Positions 24,668-33,713 of a stretch of 64,000 nt of DNA are shown here, piece by piece. This DNA is from Caenicola sp034331105. Its GTDB lineage: Bacteria; Synergistota; Synergistia; Synergistales; Synergistaceae. The translations under genes were made by a program, and so were the position numbers. A model generated the notes under the pieces. It was not told the DNA's origin, did no database searches, and saw nothing but the letters and a program-made list of their open reading frames with translations. The DNA lies in the NCBI GenBank assembly GCA_034331105.1, contig JAXQGB010000006.1:62001-126000 (forward strand). The letters are read 5' to 3'. Each line of letters begins with the position of its first letter. Position 1 is the first letter of the stretch.

Positions 24668-26605
24668 CTATATGTCAAGATTTCGGACTTCGCGGCCGTA
24701 AGTCTCAATGAATTTCCTGCGGGGCTCAACATCGTCACCCATGAGTATTCCGAAGAGCTCATCGGCTTCTACCGAATCCTGTACCTCCACCCTGTTCACG
24801 ATCCTGTTCTCAGGATTCATTGTGGTATCCCAGAGCTGTTCTGCGTTCATTTCTCCAAGTCCCTTATAGCGCTGTACATCAACTTTTTTTCCTGCGGCCG
24901 CAGCCTGGATATCTTTCATCTCTTTTTCCGAGAAGCAGTAGGTGACTTCTTTTCCTACCTGTACCCTGTAAAGTGGCGGCTGCGCCACATACAGATATCC
25001 CCTATCTATTATCTGCGGCATGTACCTGAAGAAAAGCGTGAGCAGCAGGGTACGGATATGGGCTCCGTCAACATCGGCGTCTGCCATTATGAATATTTTG
25101 TGGTAGCGCAGCTTCTCCTCGTTGAAATCATCGCCGACCCCGGCTCCCAGTGCGAGTATAATATTTCTTATAGTCTCGCTTCCCAGGATCTTTTCGAGAC
25201 GGGCCTTTTCAACGTTGAGGATCTTTCCCCTCAGTGGGAGGATGGCCTGGAATTCACGGTTTCTTCCCTGTTTGGCACTGCCTCCGGCGCTGTCTCCTTC
25301 TACTATGTACAGCTCGCAGTCCGCGGCGTTCCTGTTGGAGCAGTCAGCAAGCTTGCCGGGCAGTGTCAGCCCGTTCATAACGGATTTTCTGCGGACAAGG
25401 TCCTTTGCCTTCTTTGCGGCCTCTCTTGCCTGTCTTGCCCTGATAGCGCTCTCGACTATGGGCTTAAGGATCTCAGGCCTTTCGTCGAGGACTTCTTTCA
25501 GCCCCTCGTATACGAGTGAGTCAACGATCCCTTTTACGTCTCCGTTACCCAGCTTGGTCTTTGTCTGGCCTTCGAACTGAGGCTCCATGACTTTTACCGA
25601 TATTACAGCGGTCAGGCCTTCTTTTAGGTCGTCCCCCGTAAGGTTTGAGTCTTTTTCTTTGAGTATTTTTAGTTTTCTCGCTTCGTCGTTCACTGCCCTT
25701 GTGAGTGCTGTCCTGAATCCGGCGACATGTGTTCCGCCCTCTATCGTATTAATTAGGTTTACAAAACCATAGAGCCGCTCCATGTAAGTATCGTTGTACT
25801 GTATGGCGACTTCTATTTCGGTTTTATCTTTTTCCCCGAATATTACTACCGGTTCCTTAAAAAGGACCTCTTTGCCCTTGTTAAGGTATTCGACGAAGGT
25901 GGAGATCCCTCCGGGATAGTTGTAAGTGCGTTCCTGAGGTTTCTCCGGTCTTTTATCCGCGAAGTTGATCGTTATATGAGAGTTTAAAAATGCAAGCTCG
26001 CGAAGCCTTGATTTAAGGACATCGGCCTGGAATTCAATAGAGGAAAAAATTTCTTCATCCGGCATGAACTGGACTCGTGTGCCTCTCATGTCAGTATCGC
26101 CTGCCACGCAAAGGGCCGTGACCGGGATCCCTCGCTCGTAGCGCTGACGGTGTTCCTTGCCTTCCCTCCAGATAGTCAGTTCAAGCCATTCGGAAAGGGC
26201 GTTGACTACAGATACGCCAACTCCATGGAGTCCGCCTGAGACCTGATACGCGCTTTTGTCGAACTTGCCGCCCGCATGCAGGATAGTCATTACCACTTCG
26301 GCCGCCGATTTTCCGGACTCATGATCTTCTGTCGGGATCCCGCGTCCGTTGTCTACAACTGTTATGCTTCCATCCTCGTTTATCGTTACGTTGATAGTGT
26401 CGCAGAAACCTGCAAGGGATTCGTCGATCGAATTGTCTACTACCTCGTACACCAGATGGTGCAGGCCTCGCGGTCCCTGGTCCCCTATATACATCCCAGG
26501 CCGTTTTCTTACGGCCACGAGACCTTCAAGCACATGAATATCCTTTGCTGAGTACTCGGAATCTTTTGTCAGCATTGAGTTGTTTGGAATGCACATATTA
26601 TCCAT
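24668..26605 (-). CDS. gyrB: DNA gyrase subunit B
   Basis: The 645-residue protein has the GHKL ATPase domain with 'EVVDNSIDESLAG', 'DNGRGIP', 'GGLHGVGVSVVNALS', the transducer, and the TOPRIM part with 'YIVEGDSAGGSAKQGRNREFQAILPLRGKILNVEKA' (E in EGDSAGG) and 'IMADADVDGAHIRTLLLT'. It ends with 'YKGLGEMNAEQLWDTTMNPENR'. Length and the absence of the ~165-residue insert place it with the short, Firmicutes-type GyrB. It overlaps the remB-like gene by 8 bases. gyrA is not in the window. Confidence 0.95.
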   Translation of the reverse strand: MDNMCIPNNSMLTKDSEYSAKDIHVLEGLVAVRKRPGMYIGDQGPRGLHHLVYEVVDNSIDESLAGFCDTINVTINEDGSITVVDNGRGIPTEDHESGKSAAEVVMTILHAGGKFDKSAYQVSGGLHGVGVSVVNALSEWLELTIWREGKEHRQRYERGIPVTALCVAGDTDMRGTRVQFMPDEEIFSSIEFQADVLKSRLRELAFLNSHITINFADKRPEKPQERTYNYPGGISTFVEYLNKGKEVLFKEPVVIFGEKDKTEIEVAIQYNDTYMERLYGFVNLINTIEGGTHVAGFRTALTRAVNDEARKLKILKEKDSNLTGDDLKEGLTAVISVKVMEPQFEGQTKTKLGNGDVKGIVDSLVYEGLKEVLDERPEILKPIVESAIRARQAREAAKKAKDLVRRKSVMNGLTLPGKLADCSNRNAADCELYIVEGDSAGGSAKQGRNREFQAILPLRGKILNVEKARLEKILGSETIRNIILALGAGVGDDFNEEKLRYHKIFIMADADVDGAHIRTLLLTLFFRYMPQIIDRGYLYVAQPPLYRVQVGKEVTYCFSEKEMKDIQAAAAGKKVDVQRYKGLGEMNAEQLWDTTMNPENRIVNRVEVQDSVEADELFGILMGDDVEPRRKFIETYGREVRNLDI

Positions 26606-26852
26606 TTATTGATGAACTCCTTCCATTGATCGTCCTTTTGCTGAGGAAATCAAGCTGTCGCTTTTTTAGGGTAGTCGGGGTGAAGCCGGTCCTGATGACA
26701 GAGCCGTCTCTTTTAAGTATCTCTGTTCCATTTTCTGTTTTATAGATGGCTACTGTGTTTGCAAGGCAAATGATGCTTTCGCCTTCAAGAGGAATAAACA
26801 ATGACCAGGTCCCCAATCTGTAATTTTTAACCTTATAATTATACCATCTCAT
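26598..26852 (-). CDS. remB: RemB-like DUF370 regulator
   Basis: A small protein with a beta-rich core 'FIPLEGESIICLANTVAIY', then 'TPTTLKKRQLD', matching the DUF370 family (RemA/RemB, DNA-binding regulators of matrix genes in Bacillus). In B. subtilis remB lies directly before gyrB, as here. The ATG at 26852 gives 84 residues, but its first codons overlap TATAAT/TATAAG boxes and the family opens close to 'M-F-I-x-L'. A TTG start at 26816 or 26801 (about 68-73 residues) is more likely. Confidence 0.65.
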   Translation of the reverse strand: MRWYNYKVKNYRLGTWSLFIPLEGESIICLANTVAIYKTENGTEILKRDGSVIRTGFTPTTLKKRQLDFLSKRTINGRSSSING

Positions 26853-26913
26853 TGCTCAATGTTCCTCCGTTACATTGCGTGACATTGAAAATGGAAAGAG
26901 TGGTATCGTAAAA

Positions 26914-28110
26914 ATGGACGAACTTTTTATTCTGACTAATTCGCCCGGAGAAGTATCGGGATGGGTAAGGCCGGTAGTATCGGAGCTTGCCTCAAAAGGC
27001 TTTCCCGCGAAAGTCTCTCTTGTTGTCCTTCCCTGCCAGTATGCCAGCGGAATGGAGGCGGAGTATGGAAAAGAGATCGAAGGGATAGACTCTGTATCCA
27101 CCTTTAAAGAGTTATGGAAAACCTCCGTGGCGTTGAAGGAAACAAAAAGGCTGATCCTTCAGCTTGGGGGAGATCCCTTCTTCGGCGCGATACTTTCCGC
27201 GAAACTGAAATGTATATGGATGATATACACGGCAAGGCCAAGATGGAGATCCCGGGTCGGCCATTATTTTGTGCCGGATGCAGCCGCTGAAAACAGATTT
27301 GCTGTTCAGGGAGTCAAAAGGGACCGTTTGACCAGGGTCGGGAACCTGATATTTGACAGCGCCCCCGAATGTGAAGATGCAGCTGGATCAAGGAAGATCA
27401 TGGGGCTGTCCGGGGATGAGGAAGCTGTCTCCTTTTTGCCGGGCAGCAGGCCATTCGAATACCGTGATGGATTTCCTTTTTTTTCGTGCGCTGCAATGGA
27501 GTTTTTGAGAAATCACCCAAACTATCATGCCTTTTTGCCTGTTGCTCCCACCGTTGATGAAAAACTGCTAATCGAAGGCCTTGATGAGGCAGGCCTGAAT
27601 TGGACAGGCGGATCTACTGCGGAAGAAATATTATGGGATGGACCGGGGAGGATAAGGTTTATACGCGAAAACAATTTTGAGGCTATCAAAGCCTCCACAC
27701 TTGCTGTTGCTTTTCCGGGCACAAACAACCTCCAGATAACCTCGCTATGTGTGCCCCTCCTTACCGTGATCCCCCTGAACCAGGCTGAGAACATTCCACT
27801 TGACGGCATCCCCGGAATGATCCCGATGTCCGTTCCGGGAGCGAAGGTGCTCAAGAAAAAATTGGTCTACTGGTATAGCAGGCGACTCAAATATGCATCG
27901 CTTCCCAACAGGATGACGGGTAAGGAGATCGTTCCTGAACACAGGGGAGTCATGACACCGTCTATGGTAGCTGGGCTTGTTGAAGAACTTGTTTCTGATC
28001 CCGAAAGGCTGAGCGCGATAGTGAGGGGATACTCTCATATCGTTCTTGAACGGGGTGCGGCTTCAAAGATAGCAGATAAGGTCTGTGACTATTTCTCGTC
28101 AGTAAGCTGA
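26914..28110 (+). CDS. LpxB-related lipid-A-disaccharide synthase-like protein
   Basis: ATG 26914 (MDELFILTNSPGEVSGW) is preferred to TTG 26875. The ~398-residue protein shows the GT-B fold of LpxB: the N-terminal 'TNSPGEVSGWVRPVVSEL', mid 'RVGNLIFDSAPE', 'AVSFLPGSRPFEYRDGFPFF' and 'FPGTNNLQITSLCVPLLTVIPLNQAE'. In canonical LpxB these are 'GE.SGD' and 'LLPGSR..EI'; here S-G-W and F-E-Y differ. This fits the separate 'lipid-A-disaccharide synthase-related' family known from cyanobacteria and Deinococcus, function unproven. It ends 22 bases inside the convergent atpZ gene. Confidence 0.72.
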   Translation: MDELFILTNSPGEVSGWVRPVVSELASKGFPAKVSLVVLPCQYASGMEAEYGKEIEGIDSVSTFKELWKTSVALKETKRLILQLGGDPFFGAILSAKLKCIWMIYTARPRWRSRVGHYFVPDAAAENRFAVQGVKRDRLTRVGNLIFDSAPECEDAAGSRKIMGLSGDEEAVSFLPGSRPFEYRDGFPFFSCAAMEFLRNHPNYHAFLPVAPTVDEKLLIEGLDEAGLNWTGGSTAEEILWDGPGRIRFIRENNFEAIKASTLAVAFPGTNNLQITSLCVPLLTVIPLNQAENIPLDGIPGMIPMSVPGAKVLKKKLVYWYSRRLKYASLPNRMTGKEIVPEHRGVMTPSMVAGLVEELVSDPERLSAIVRGYSHIVLERGAASKIADKVCDYFSSVS

Positions 28111-28358
28111 GGCTGCTCCTTCGGGCTATCATTTTCAGCCCGCAGTTTTGCCTCTTCGTTTTCTCTGTCGATGTCGTTGAGGTAAGTCCTCCATATTTTG
28201 AGAGCCAGAATGGCGGAGATGACCCCTCCGATAAGACCGGCAGCTATCACCAGGGGTTTGCCCTGATCGAACATGTAGCCGCCAAGCCCGCCCAGGGCAT
28301 AGCCAAAGGCGATTATCGTTCCAAATGAAAAAATAAGGACCAAAAGTCGTTTGCACAT
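28089..28358 (-). CDS. AtpZ/AtpI-family small membrane protein
   Basis: An 89-residue protein with two hydrophobic helices (~5-30 and ~34-55) joined by the short 'GYMFDQGKP' turn, then a charged tail 'YLNDIDRENEEAK'. The pattern GGLGGYMFDQ...G.L.G...A matches the AtpZ/AtpI (PF09527) group, helpers of ATP-synthase rotor assembly or Mg transport. No ATP-synthase genes are beside it. The last 22 bases overlap the convergent LpxB-related gene. Confidence 0.65.
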   Translation of the reverse strand: MCKRLLVLIFSFGTIIAFGYALGGLGGYMFDQGKPLVIAAGLIGGVISAILALKIWRTYLNDIDRENEEAKLRAENDSPKEQPQLTDEK

Positions 28359-28486
28359 GGGATAATTCTAGTCATAAAACGGTATATGTCAAACTTGCCA
28401 TAGTATGAATATATGTTATGATGAGACGTTGTTGAACTGAGGTGCAGTGTTTCATTTTGAACATATTGGTTTCAGGGGGAAAATTA

Positions 28487-29203
28487 GTGATAAATTATTC
28501 AAACTACTACAATACTTCATCAGATTTTGTATATCTCGAACTGCGGGCCAGAATTGTAAACAAACAGCTCAAGCCGGGGGAAAGGCTTCCCGAAGTTAAG
28601 ATATCCAGTGAAATGGGAGTCAGCCGGACACCTGTCAGGGAAGCTCTGAGACGTCTTGGAAGCGAGGGGCTTGTAAAGATAATCCCCAACAGCGGGGCAA
28701 GAGTCGCAGCTCCAAGCGCAGCAGAGGTAGAGGGAGCTTACGATGTAAGGGGATACCTTGAGGCCCTGAGCGTTCAGCTGGCGTGCAGAAACGGTATCGA
28801 CAGGAGAACCGCGGGACGGTTCGAAGATGTGCTTAAGGATGAGGAATCAGCCTTCCTCGCCCGCGACCTGCAGGCAAATCTCGAAGCAAACAATAATTTC
28901 CACAGGCTGATAGCTGAAGCAAGCAAAAACATCGTCCTCATTGAATACGTTGAAAATATAATTGTTCGAACGAATGTATATATTCTTTTCTACGATCCAT
29001 TCACAGAGGAAAAAAATTACAGCACGGAGGAACACAGAAAAATACTGGCATCGATCATGTCCCGGGATGAAGAGTCCGCGGACAGGTTAATGAGGGACCA
29101 TCTCCGCCACTCTCATGCGGTCCTTGAAAAACCATATGAGAGAAGAAATATTCTGGCAAACATAAATGGTCTTGCTCAGCAGAATAAAGCATTTTCATCA
29201 TAG
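28487..29203 (+). CDS. GntR-family regulator with FCD domain
   Basis: GTG 28487 follows GGGGGAAAA at good spacing; the frame extends to 28442 without an RBS. The ~238-residue protein has an N-terminal wHTH ('LKPGERLPEVKISSEMGVSRTPVREALRRLGSEGLVKIIPNSGARV', the standard GntR signature in segments) and a C-terminal FCD domain with metal-ligand pattern 'NNNFHRLIAEAS' and 'EEHRKILASI...H..HS'. It is 14 bases ahead of an aminotransferase gene and so is probably co-transcribed with it. Confidence 0.87.
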   Translation: MINYSNYYNTSSDFVYLELRARIVNKQLKPGERLPEVKISSEMGVSRTPVREALRRLGSEGLVKIIPNSGARVAAPSAAEVEGAYDVRGYLEALSVQLACRNGIDRRTAGRFEDVLKDEESAFLARDLQANLEANNNFHRLIAEASKNIVLIEYVENIIVRTNVYILFYDPFTEEKNYSTEEHRKILASIMSRDEESADRLMRDHLRHSHAVLEKPYERRNILANINGLAQQNKAFSS

Positions 29204-29217
29204 GGAGGAATTGGGTT

Positions 29218-30366
29218 ATGACAGGACAGATAAAAATACCGTCCTTTGATCTGACAAGAAATTACAACAGGGTAAAAGAAGAGGTCAGGGTAGCACTCGA
29301 CAGGGTGCTTGAGACACAGCACTTCATTCTGGGACCTGAAGTTGAGGCCTTCGAGAAGGAGGTGGCGGCATACCTTGATGTCGAAAGCACGGTAGGGTGT
29401 GCATCCGGTACGGACGCCCTGGTGCTGGCTGTCATGTCACTGGACCTCAAAGAGGGGGACGAGGTAATCACTACGCCCTTTACCTTCTTCGCCACGGCAA
29501 GCTGCATAACAAGGAACGGTGCAAAACCTGTTTTTGCCGATGTCGAACCTGACACCTACAATCTCTCTATGGAATCAGTCATGGAAAAAATAACACCCAG
29601 GACAAAGGCGGTCCTCCCGGTACACCTTTTCGGACAGACATGCAAGCTGGAACTGATAAGGGACGAACTCAGCCAAAGAGGGATAGCTCTTATAGAGGAC
29701 TGTGCCCAGGCAATCGGAGCACACAGAATAATAGACAAAAAGATCTGCAGGGCCGGATCTATTGGGGACATTGGCTGTTTCTCATTCTTCCCGACTAAAA
29801 ACCTCGGCTGCTACGGCGACGGAGGTATGATATCCATACCCCACGGCAAGGAAGGCGCAGCACGGTTAAAGAGTCTCAGGGTCCACGGTTCCGGCAAAAC
29901 GTATTTCCACGAAGAAGTTGGAATAAACAGCCGTCTTGATGCAGTCCAGGCAGCCATACTGAGAGTCAGGCTCCGCCATCTGGAGGAGTGGAACGAAGAG
30001 CGCCGGATAGTGGCCGAAAGATACATGATCCTCTTCAAAGAGAAGGGGCTTCTTGATAAGGTCACTCCCCCGGTCGAAGAGTCCGGCAACAGGCATGTAT
30101 ATCACCAGTATGTAGTGAAGGCGGAGAGAAGGGATGAGCTCCAGGTATATCTCGAAGAGCGCGGTGTCGTTACAAGAGTCTACTATCCGCTGCCCCTCCA
30201 TCTCCAGCACTGTTTCTCATATCTTGGATATAAAGAAGGGGATTTCCCCGTTTCAGAGAGCCTGACGGGCTCTGTTCTGGCGCTGCCCATTTTTCCGGAA
30301 CTCCTGCCGGAGGAACAGGAAAGAGTCGTGGAGGAGATTGCGGGATTTTACGGAAGACACAATTAG
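29218..30366 (+). CDS. DegT/DnrJ/EryC1/StrS sugar aminotransferase
   Basis: A 382-residue PLP enzyme with landmark blocks 'GCASGTDALVLAV', 'ITTPFTFFATASC', 'VLPVHLFGQTC', 'LIEDCAQAIGAH', 'CFSFFPTKNLGCYGDGGMIS' (PLP lysine in PTKNLG) and 'GINSRLDAVQAAILRVRL'. It resembles enzymes that aminate UDP-linked 3-keto or 4-keto hexoses for surface polysaccharide (WbpE/FdtB/DesV group). RBS GGGAGGAA. Its pairing with a GntR/FCD regulator is unusual, because those mostly control catabolic genes. The sugar is not predictable from this sequence. Confidence 0.82.
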   Translation: MTGQIKIPSFDLTRNYNRVKEEVRVALDRVLETQHFILGPEVEAFEKEVAAYLDVESTVGCASGTDALVLAVMSLDLKEGDEVITTPFTFFATASCITRNGAKPVFADVEPDTYNLSMESVMEKITPRTKAVLPVHLFGQTCKLELIRDELSQRGIALIEDCAQAIGAHRIIDKKICRAGSIGDIGCFSFFPTKNLGCYGDGGMISIPHGKEGAARLKSLRVHGSGKTYFHEEVGINSRLDAVQAAILRVRLRHLEEWNEERRIVAERYMILFKEKGLLDKVTPPVEESGNRHVYHQYVVKAERRDELQVYLEERGVVTRVYYPLPLHLQHCFSYLGYKEGDFPVSESLTGSVLALPIFPELLPEEQERVVEEIAGFYGRHN

Positions 30367-30418
30367 TTTGACTAATATAGACTAATATGGTTTATAACAA
30401 CAACGGAGGTGTCTTAAA

Positions 30419-31108
30419 ATGATGTTCCCATATTTAGATTCGACCATAGTTCTGTTGATACCTGCGATGCTCTTCTCTCTCTGGGCCCAGTTCAAGGTCA
30501 AGGGAGCTTTTTCAAGATACAGTGAGGTGAGGGCCGCAAGCGGTGTTACCGCTGACCAGGTCTCCAGGGCCCTGCTTGATAAATTTGGGCTCAGCAATGT
30601 AAAAGTGGAGAGGATACAGGGCCATCTTACTGACCATTATGACCCGAGGAGCAAGGTGCTTCGCCTTTCAGATGCGGTATCGGGCAATTCAAGCATCGCC
30701 GCGATAGGTGTCGCCGCACACGAGGTAGGACATGCGATCCAGGACAAAGAAGGCTATACCTTCCTTCGCATCAGAAATTCGATAGTACCGGCTGTTAATA
30801 TTGGTTCCACTATGTCCATGCCCCTTTTCTTCATAGGGCTGATAATGGGCTATACCCCGCTGCTCAACATAGGGATACTGCTCTTCTGCGGAGTCCTTGT
30901 ATTTCATCTTGTGACCCTGCCCGTAGAGTTCGACGCCAGCGCGAGGGCACTCAAGCTCCTTTCTGAGACAGGCCTTCTGGCAGGCAACGAAGTGGGCGGT
31001 GCAAAAGCTGTTCTTGACGCGGCCGCGCTCACTTATATTGCAGCTCTTGTAATGACCATACTCCAGCTGGTAAGGCTGCTCGCCCTCAGGGGGATGCGCA
31101 GAGACTAG
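30419..31108 (+). CDS. YugP-like membrane zinc metallopeptidase
   Basis: The 229-residue protein has an N-terminal membrane helix, the zinc motif 'AAHEVGHAIQ' (HExxH) at ~100, then two or three hydrophobic helices (~120-170) with 'LPVEFDASARAL', the third ligand region, and a C-terminal helix. This matches the YugP/neutral zinc metallopeptidase family (PF04298). In Clostridia it commonly precedes rsmB, as here. A 'TTGACT...TATAAC' pair (30368-30398, 19-base spacer) may be its promoter. Confidence 0.85.
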   Translation: MMFPYLDSTIVLLIPAMLFSLWAQFKVKGAFSRYSEVRAASGVTADQVSRALLDKFGLSNVKVERIQGHLTDHYDPRSKVLRLSDAVSGNSSIAAIGVAAHEVGHAIQDKEGYTFLRIRNSIVPAVNIGSTMSMPLFFIGLIMGYTPLLNIGILLFCGVLVFHLVTLPVEFDASARALKLLSETGLLAGNEVGGAKAVLDAAALTYIAALVMTILQLVRLLALRGMRRD

Positions 31109-31128
31109 CAAAATAGTGTAAAATATCG

Positions 31129-31158
31129 GGAGGTGGCATATAGCTGCCTCCTTTTTTG
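31129..31158 (+). terminator. Terminator between the metallopeptidase gene and rsmB
   Basis: GGAGG(T)GGCA-loop-TGCCTCC followed by TTTTTTG, 20 bases after the stop. Confidence 0.7.
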
Positions 31159-31217
31159 TTATATTTGAATCGTTCCATGAAAAAGCGGTATTCCGCACAT
31201 AGAGGTGATCGGCACCG

Positions 31218-32537
31218 ATGAGAGGTATTGAAGCAGCGCTCCAGGTGTATGGGGAAGTAAGCGAAGGCGCCTTCGCCGCTGAAGCGCTCAGGAAGTTATA
31301 CACGGATATTGCTCCTTCTGACAGGGTACTTGCCGCGACTCTCGTTTACTGTTCGCTGAGAAGGCAGGGGCTCTGGAAGCATCTGCTTATGAAATACTGC
31401 AGACGCAACACAAAAGATATGTCGCCACTTACGCATAATGCTCTTATCATTGGAATAGCAGGGATAGTGGAGCTTAAATATTTCGCACTTCCTGTTCTCA
31501 TCAACGGCCTTGTACAGGCAATAAAATCAAAGGGCGATGATCACGATATAGGGCTTGTCAATGCCGTCCTGCACACCGTAGCAGATGAAGCCAAGTCATA
31601 TCTGGCAGAGCTGAAAAAAAGCAGCGCACTCAGGGACCAGGCACTTTACTGGGGTGTCCCGGGGTGGGCGGCTGCTCAGTGGGCCAAGGACATGTCGATA
31701 TCAGAGGCAAAGCACCTTGTAAAGTCAAGCGGAATGAGAACGTATCTTTCGCTCAGGCTTTCACGTGGAGTAGACAGGGAAGAATGGCTGCAGGAATACA
31801 GGGCTTCAGGGAAAAAAGCCTGGGCATCCCCCTTTCTTGAAAGGTCGGTCCGCACCCCTGCGAATCCTTACCCGCTTGAGATCCCCGGATTTTCAGATGG
31901 CAGGATAACACCGCAGAGCGAATCGTCAATGTTTGTTGCGGAGGCATTTTCCAAACGCTGGAAGGGTGAGCCTCTGCTTGATATGTGCTGCGGACGGGGC
32001 ATCAAGACAGGCCAGCTTGCTGATATGATGCCGGAAGCAAGGATCGAGGGATGGGACATATCCGAAGGCAGGATAAAATCTGCTGAGTACGAGATGATAA
32101 GGATGTGCACCGGGGACAGAGTCAGTTTTTACTGCGGAGATTCCCTCAGCCTTGAGCCGAAGACAGTGCCCAAAGCGATACTTCTGGATGCTCCATGTAC
32201 CGGAAGCGGTACCTGGGGAAGGCATCCGGAAAGCAAATGGAGGATAACTCCCGAGATGGTTTCAGACGCTGCAGATCTTCAGAGAAAACTTCTTGACCGG
32301 GCTGTATCTCTCGTTGCGCCCGGAGGCATTGTGGCTTACAGCACATGCAGCGTGTTCAGGGAAGAGAATGAGAAGGTAGTCGCTGCGGTAATGGCCCAGC
32401 ACCCTGAAATCAACGAAGTTCCGGTTGAAAGAAGCCATAAACTCATGTCAAAGGGCAAACCGTACGGCACTCTTATCTGGCCCGGTCTTCCGTGGATCGA
32501 CGGTTTCTATCTGGCGCTTCTTGTAAAGCGCAAATAG
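31218..32537 (+). CDS. rsmB: 16S rRNA (cytosine-967-C5)-methyltransferase
   Basis: The 439-residue protein has an N-terminal NusB-like helical domain (~1-140) and a C-terminal SAM methyltransferase. The catalytic motifs are 'LLDAPCTGSGTWGRHPESKW' (motif IV PC) and 'AYSTCSVFREENEKVV' (motif VI TC, nucleophile Cys), with the SAM loop 'LLDMCCGRGIKTGQLAD'. The loop has CCGRG where most RsmB have C.APGGK, a moderate deviation. It starts an apparent operon rsmB-PASTA-rpe-rodZ with gaps or overlaps of ~21 bases. Confidence 0.88.
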   Translation: MRGIEAALQVYGEVSEGAFAAEALRKLYTDIAPSDRVLAATLVYCSLRRQGLWKHLLMKYCRRNTKDMSPLTHNALIIGIAGIVELKYFALPVLINGLVQAIKSKGDDHDIGLVNAVLHTVADEAKSYLAELKKSSALRDQALYWGVPGWAAAQWAKDMSISEAKHLVKSSGMRTYLSLRLSRGVDREEWLQEYRASGKKAWASPFLERSVRTPANPYPLEIPGFSDGRITPQSESSMFVAEAFSKRWKGEPLLDMCCGRGIKTGQLADMMPEARIEGWDISEGRIKSAEYEMIRMCTGDRVSFYCGDSLSLEPKTVPKAILLDAPCTGSGTWGRHPESKWRITPEMVSDAADLQRKLLDRAVSLVAPGGIVAYSTCSVFREENEKVVAAVMAQHPEINEVPVERSHKLMSKGKPYGTLIWPGLPWIDGFYLALLVKRK

Positions 32538-32558
32538 AGGGGAAGGGGAGCATTTTTT

Positions 32559-33713
32559 ATGGGTAAAGTTCATCGCTGGGGTATGGTGATAGCATTTATC
32601 GTGATCATAGCCAGTGCATATTTCGGGATAAAGACAGTTTTCGTTGAGGACAAAAGTGCCACCGTGCCAAACATGGTAGGCTTGCAGCTTGTAGATGCAG
32701 TAGAAGCTCTTCAGAAGGAAGGACTCCTTGCCAAAGTCGACCAGGTCGATTCGCCTGAAAGGGCAGACACAGTGATCTCACAGAACCTCCCGGCAGGAGA
32801 GAAAGTATCAAAGGGAAAAGTGGTCATCGTCAGGGTCAGCAAAGGCGGATCTTTGCTTCCGGTCCCCGATGTAAGGGGGCTGAAGTTTGAGGAAGGCGTA
32901 AAAAGGCTAAGCGAAGCAGGCTTCAAAGTGGACGAGATAACCAGGGTAACAGATAAACTTAAACCAGCCGGATCGATCATTGCACAGAACCCGGCTGCAC
33001 CTCAGCAGGTAGCGGCTAACTGCATGGTAAGCCTCCTTGTCAGTTCAGGCGGAAGCAGCGTCGGTGCATTTGTAACAGTCCCCGATCTCAAGGGCCAGGG
33101 AGTTGATGTGGTGGCCCAGGTGCTCGAACAGATAGGACTCACAGTCGGAAGCAAGTCAGAAACGCCTTCGATAGAGGTACCTGCAGGTACGGTAGTAATG
33201 ACCAATCCAAAGAACGGAGCCAATGTCCCTGCCGGAACACCGGTCAACATCACGATCGCAAGAGCTTTAAAACCGGGCGAGGCTTCGAATGAAACTCCGC
33301 CGGCTGACGACCAGGATACTCAGAGGGCCGCTGCCGTCAGAACTGTTGTTATCAAAAACACCGAACCTTCGGATATCCCGACGAAGCTGCCTGAAAACCC
33401 TGCCCCGGCGCCGTCACAAGAACCCAATAAAGAGGAAGTCAAAATCGAGGAAGAGCCTGTAAAAGCTCCGGAACCGGCAAAGCCCGCCCCTGCGCTGAAT
33501 CAGAAAACAGCAAAACTGAGATACCAGGTCCCGCCTCTGACTAAACCTCTCTCATTGAAAATTGAGCTTACAGATGATACGGGAACAAAGGTCATTAAGG
33601 ATGTCATGGCAAACAGCAGCGAGTATATCTCGATGAATGTTCCTTACACCGGACAGGCCACGATTACCATTTATCTGGGAGGTGACTTCGTATGGCAGGA
33701 TCGTTTCAAATAA
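32559..33713 (+). CDS. Membrane-anchored triple-PASTA protein without kinase domain
   Basis: Domains of the 384-residue protein: short basic cytoplasmic tail, one helix (~10-28), then three PASTA repeats at ~37-102, ~104-170 and ~175-242, each opening with 'VPNMVG', 'VPDVRG' or 'VPDLKG' and closing in a 'G..V..G..V.I.VS' strand. A Pro/Glu/Lys linker (~245-320) and a ~60-residue beta domain follow. PASTA repeats bind peptidoglycan or muropeptides, normally outside PrkC/PknB kinases or PBPs. In Firmicutes prkC sits in this slot between rsmB and rpe; here only the sensor half is present. Confidence 0.8.
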   Translation: MGKVHRWGMVIAFIVIIASAYFGIKTVFVEDKSATVPNMVGLQLVDAVEALQKEGLLAKVDQVDSPERADTVISQNLPAGEKVSKGKVVIVRVSKGGSLLPVPDVRGLKFEEGVKRLSEAGFKVDEITRVTDKLKPAGSIIAQNPAAPQQVAANCMVSLLVSSGGSSVGAFVTVPDLKGQGVDVVAQVLEQIGLTVGSKSETPSIEVPAGTVVMTNPKNGANVPAGTPVNITIARALKPGEASNETPPADDQDTQRAAAVRTVVIKNTEPSDIPTKLPENPAPAPSQEPNKEEVKIEEEPVKAPEPAKPAPALNQKTAKLRYQVPPLTKPLSLKIELTDDTGTKVIKDVMANSSEYISMNVPYTGQATITIYLGGDFVWQDRFK

